Assembly: GCA_031549175.1 (NCBI GenBank)
Contig: JAVBQH010000027.1
Span: 1 to 15,353, forward strand
Direction of reading: 5' to 3'
From: WRIS01 sp031549175
Lineage (GTDB): Bacteria > Actinomycetota > Coriobacteriia > Coriobacteriales > Eggerthellaceae
Length of the DNA stretch: 15,353 nucleotides
The position numbers and the translations under genes are program-made. The notes beneath the pieces were generated by a model that did no database searches, was not told where the DNA came from, and saw only the letters and a list, made by a program, of their open reading frames with translations. Below are positions 14,280-15,353 of this stretch, piece by piece. Each line of letters begins with the position of its first letter. Positions within the stretch are counted from its first letter, which is position 1.

Positions 14280-15353
14280 TTAGGCGGGTTCTGCCACCTG
14301 GCTGCCCTTCATGCCCTGCTTGTCTTGATACATGGCCTCATCCGCCGCGTGGACTGCCTCTTGGAAGCTGCCGCCTGCTTGTCTGATCGCGTACCCTAAG
14401 GCAATAGAGGGGTTGAACGGGTGCCGTTCCCCCTGGAGGGTCAGGTAATCTTTGATCTCGCCCGTTAAATGGGCGGTTTGCCCCTCGTTATAGCCCGGAA
14501 CCAATATGAGGAACTCATCCCCTCCCATCCTTCCGATGCGGGCAGTCGGCGGGCAGACCGACCGCAAGGTCTCAGCAACGAGCCTCAGCAGCACGTCACC
14601 TTGTTGGTGCCCGAGGGAATCGTTGGTCTCTTTCAGATTGTTCAAGTCGCCGAACAGCACCGCGCAGCAGCCATCATCGCCCTGCTGCAGGATATCGATA
14701 TCCTCTTCTATCTTTCGCCTGTTCGACAGGCCTGTTAGCGCGTCGATTCCTGAATGCTTGTCAAGGTACTCGATGAGCTTCCTGTTGTCGGTCTCGTCGG
14801 AGATGAACGTGAAATACCCGATCGGCCTTCCGTTGTTGTCATTGATAGGCTTTTCGCGCAGGTTGAATACCTTGCCTTCTTTGAGGTAGAAATCAGTGCC
14901 GCCGTCAGGGTCGTCCAAATGGACCTGCTTTTCCGATGATTCGTGCATGGCCTCGAGTATCCGCGAATACGTCGGGTTGCGCTTGTATATCCCGATATGC
15001 CAAAGCAGGTCATAGGCCGAGCGGTTCATGTTGACCATGCACTTCTTGCCGTCGAAGATAAAGATGGCGGCCTCGATATGGTGGAAGGCCTCGTTTCTGG
15101 CCTGGAGCAGGAATGCAAGTCCCTGGTAGTTCCTTGTTGCCTGGTAAAGGATGACCGCGGAAATCGTGGCGGCCACAAGAGAAAGGTCGAGGTCGATGTT
15201 GGTCGCAATAACAGCGATGTTTCCGACGAGCGAGACGCACAGCCCGATGATAAGCAGGTTCGAAGGCAGGCGGTATTCCTTCGGGGTCTTGACATGCTGG
15301 CGTATCGCCACGATGAAGGCCGCAATTATCAAAAGGTAGCAGTAGGCGGAATG
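14280..15353 (-). CDS. Membrane-bound PAS-GGDEF diguanylate cyclase, N-terminus cut by window edge
   Basis: The visible 357 residues lack the start, which lies beyond the right edge. The order is hydrophobic membrane segments (about 3-17, 33-52, 56-73), a short linker helix, a PAS-like sensor (about 88-190, ending FISDETDNRKLIEYLDKHSGIDALTGL) and a GGDEF domain (about 197-345). The active site GGDEF is intact (277-281), with metal-binding D236 in FGDLNN and the GHQQGD block (248-253). It should therefore make c-di-GMP from two GTP. The usual inhibitory RxxD site, expected 9 residues before GGDEF, is absent (PPTA), so product feedback is probably weak. No EAL domain follows. The membrane part resembles the end of a 7TM sensor (histidine-kinase-type N-terminus), but too little is visible. 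The stimulus is unknown. Confidence 0.93.
   Translation of the reverse strand, partial: HSAYCYLLIIAAFIVAIRQHVKTPKEYRLPSNLLIIGLCVSLVGNIAVIATNIDLDLSLVAATISAVILYQATRNYQGLAFLLQARNEAFHHIEAAIFIFDGKKCMVNMNRSAYDLLWHIGIYKRNPTYSRILEAMHESSEKQVHLDDPDGGTDFYLKEGKVFNLREKPINDNNGRPIGYFTFISDETDNRKLIEYLDKHSGIDALTGLSNRRKIEEDIDILQQGDDGCCAVLFGDLNNLKETNDSLGHQQGDVLLRLVAETLRSVCPPTARIGRMGGDEFLILVPGYNEGQTAHLTGEIKDYLTLQGERHPFNPSIALGYAIRQAGGSFQEAVHAADEAMYQDKQGMKGSQVAEPA

Overview
The window looks like chromosomal DNA of a high-GC Gram-positive bacterium, most probably a member of the Coriobacteriia (Eggerthella/Slackia-like). That placement is an inference from gene content: a fused SecDF, an LAxTG-type cell-wall sorting signal, ECF transporter genes, QueH-type queuosine synthesis and a membrane-bound GGDEF protein. 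No rRNA, tRNA, CRISPR array or insertion sequence was seen.

Layout. (1) 1-1298, plus strand: the end of an ECF transporter ATPase (ecfA2-like) followed by ecfT. (2) 1295-5973, minus strand: two large exported right-handed beta-helix surface proteins. The 842-residue one is preceded by a strong promoter and a long structured leader that matches the class I cyclic-di-GMP (GEMM-I) riboswitch; the 586-residue one ends in an LAATG sorting signal. A rho-independent terminator separates them. (3) 6344-9394, minus strand: secDF and a small DUF1292 gene, closed by a terminator. (4) 9600-10379, plus strand: a membrane-anchored alpha/beta hydrolase, followed by a REP-like pair of inverted palindromes. 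(5) 10485-14220: a queuosine tRNA-modification block, with HAD phosphatase-tgt on the minus strand diverging from queH-queA on the plus strand. (6) 14280 to the right edge, minus strand: a diguanylate cyclase with membrane, PAS and GGDEF regions, cut by the window edge.

The most interesting part is 5971-6219. A sigma70-type promoter (-35 TTGCAA, 17-base spacer, -10 TATATT) drives a leader with the GEMM-I core, followed by a long hairpin that would bury the ribosome binding site of the 842-residue surface protein. This suggests translational control of a surface adhesin by c-di-GMP. A diguanylate cyclase with an intact GGDEF motif lies about 8 kb away in the same window, so both a maker of the signal and a sensor of it are present. 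The ECF transporter, Sec and queuosine genes are ordinary housekeeping or nutrient-uptake genes.
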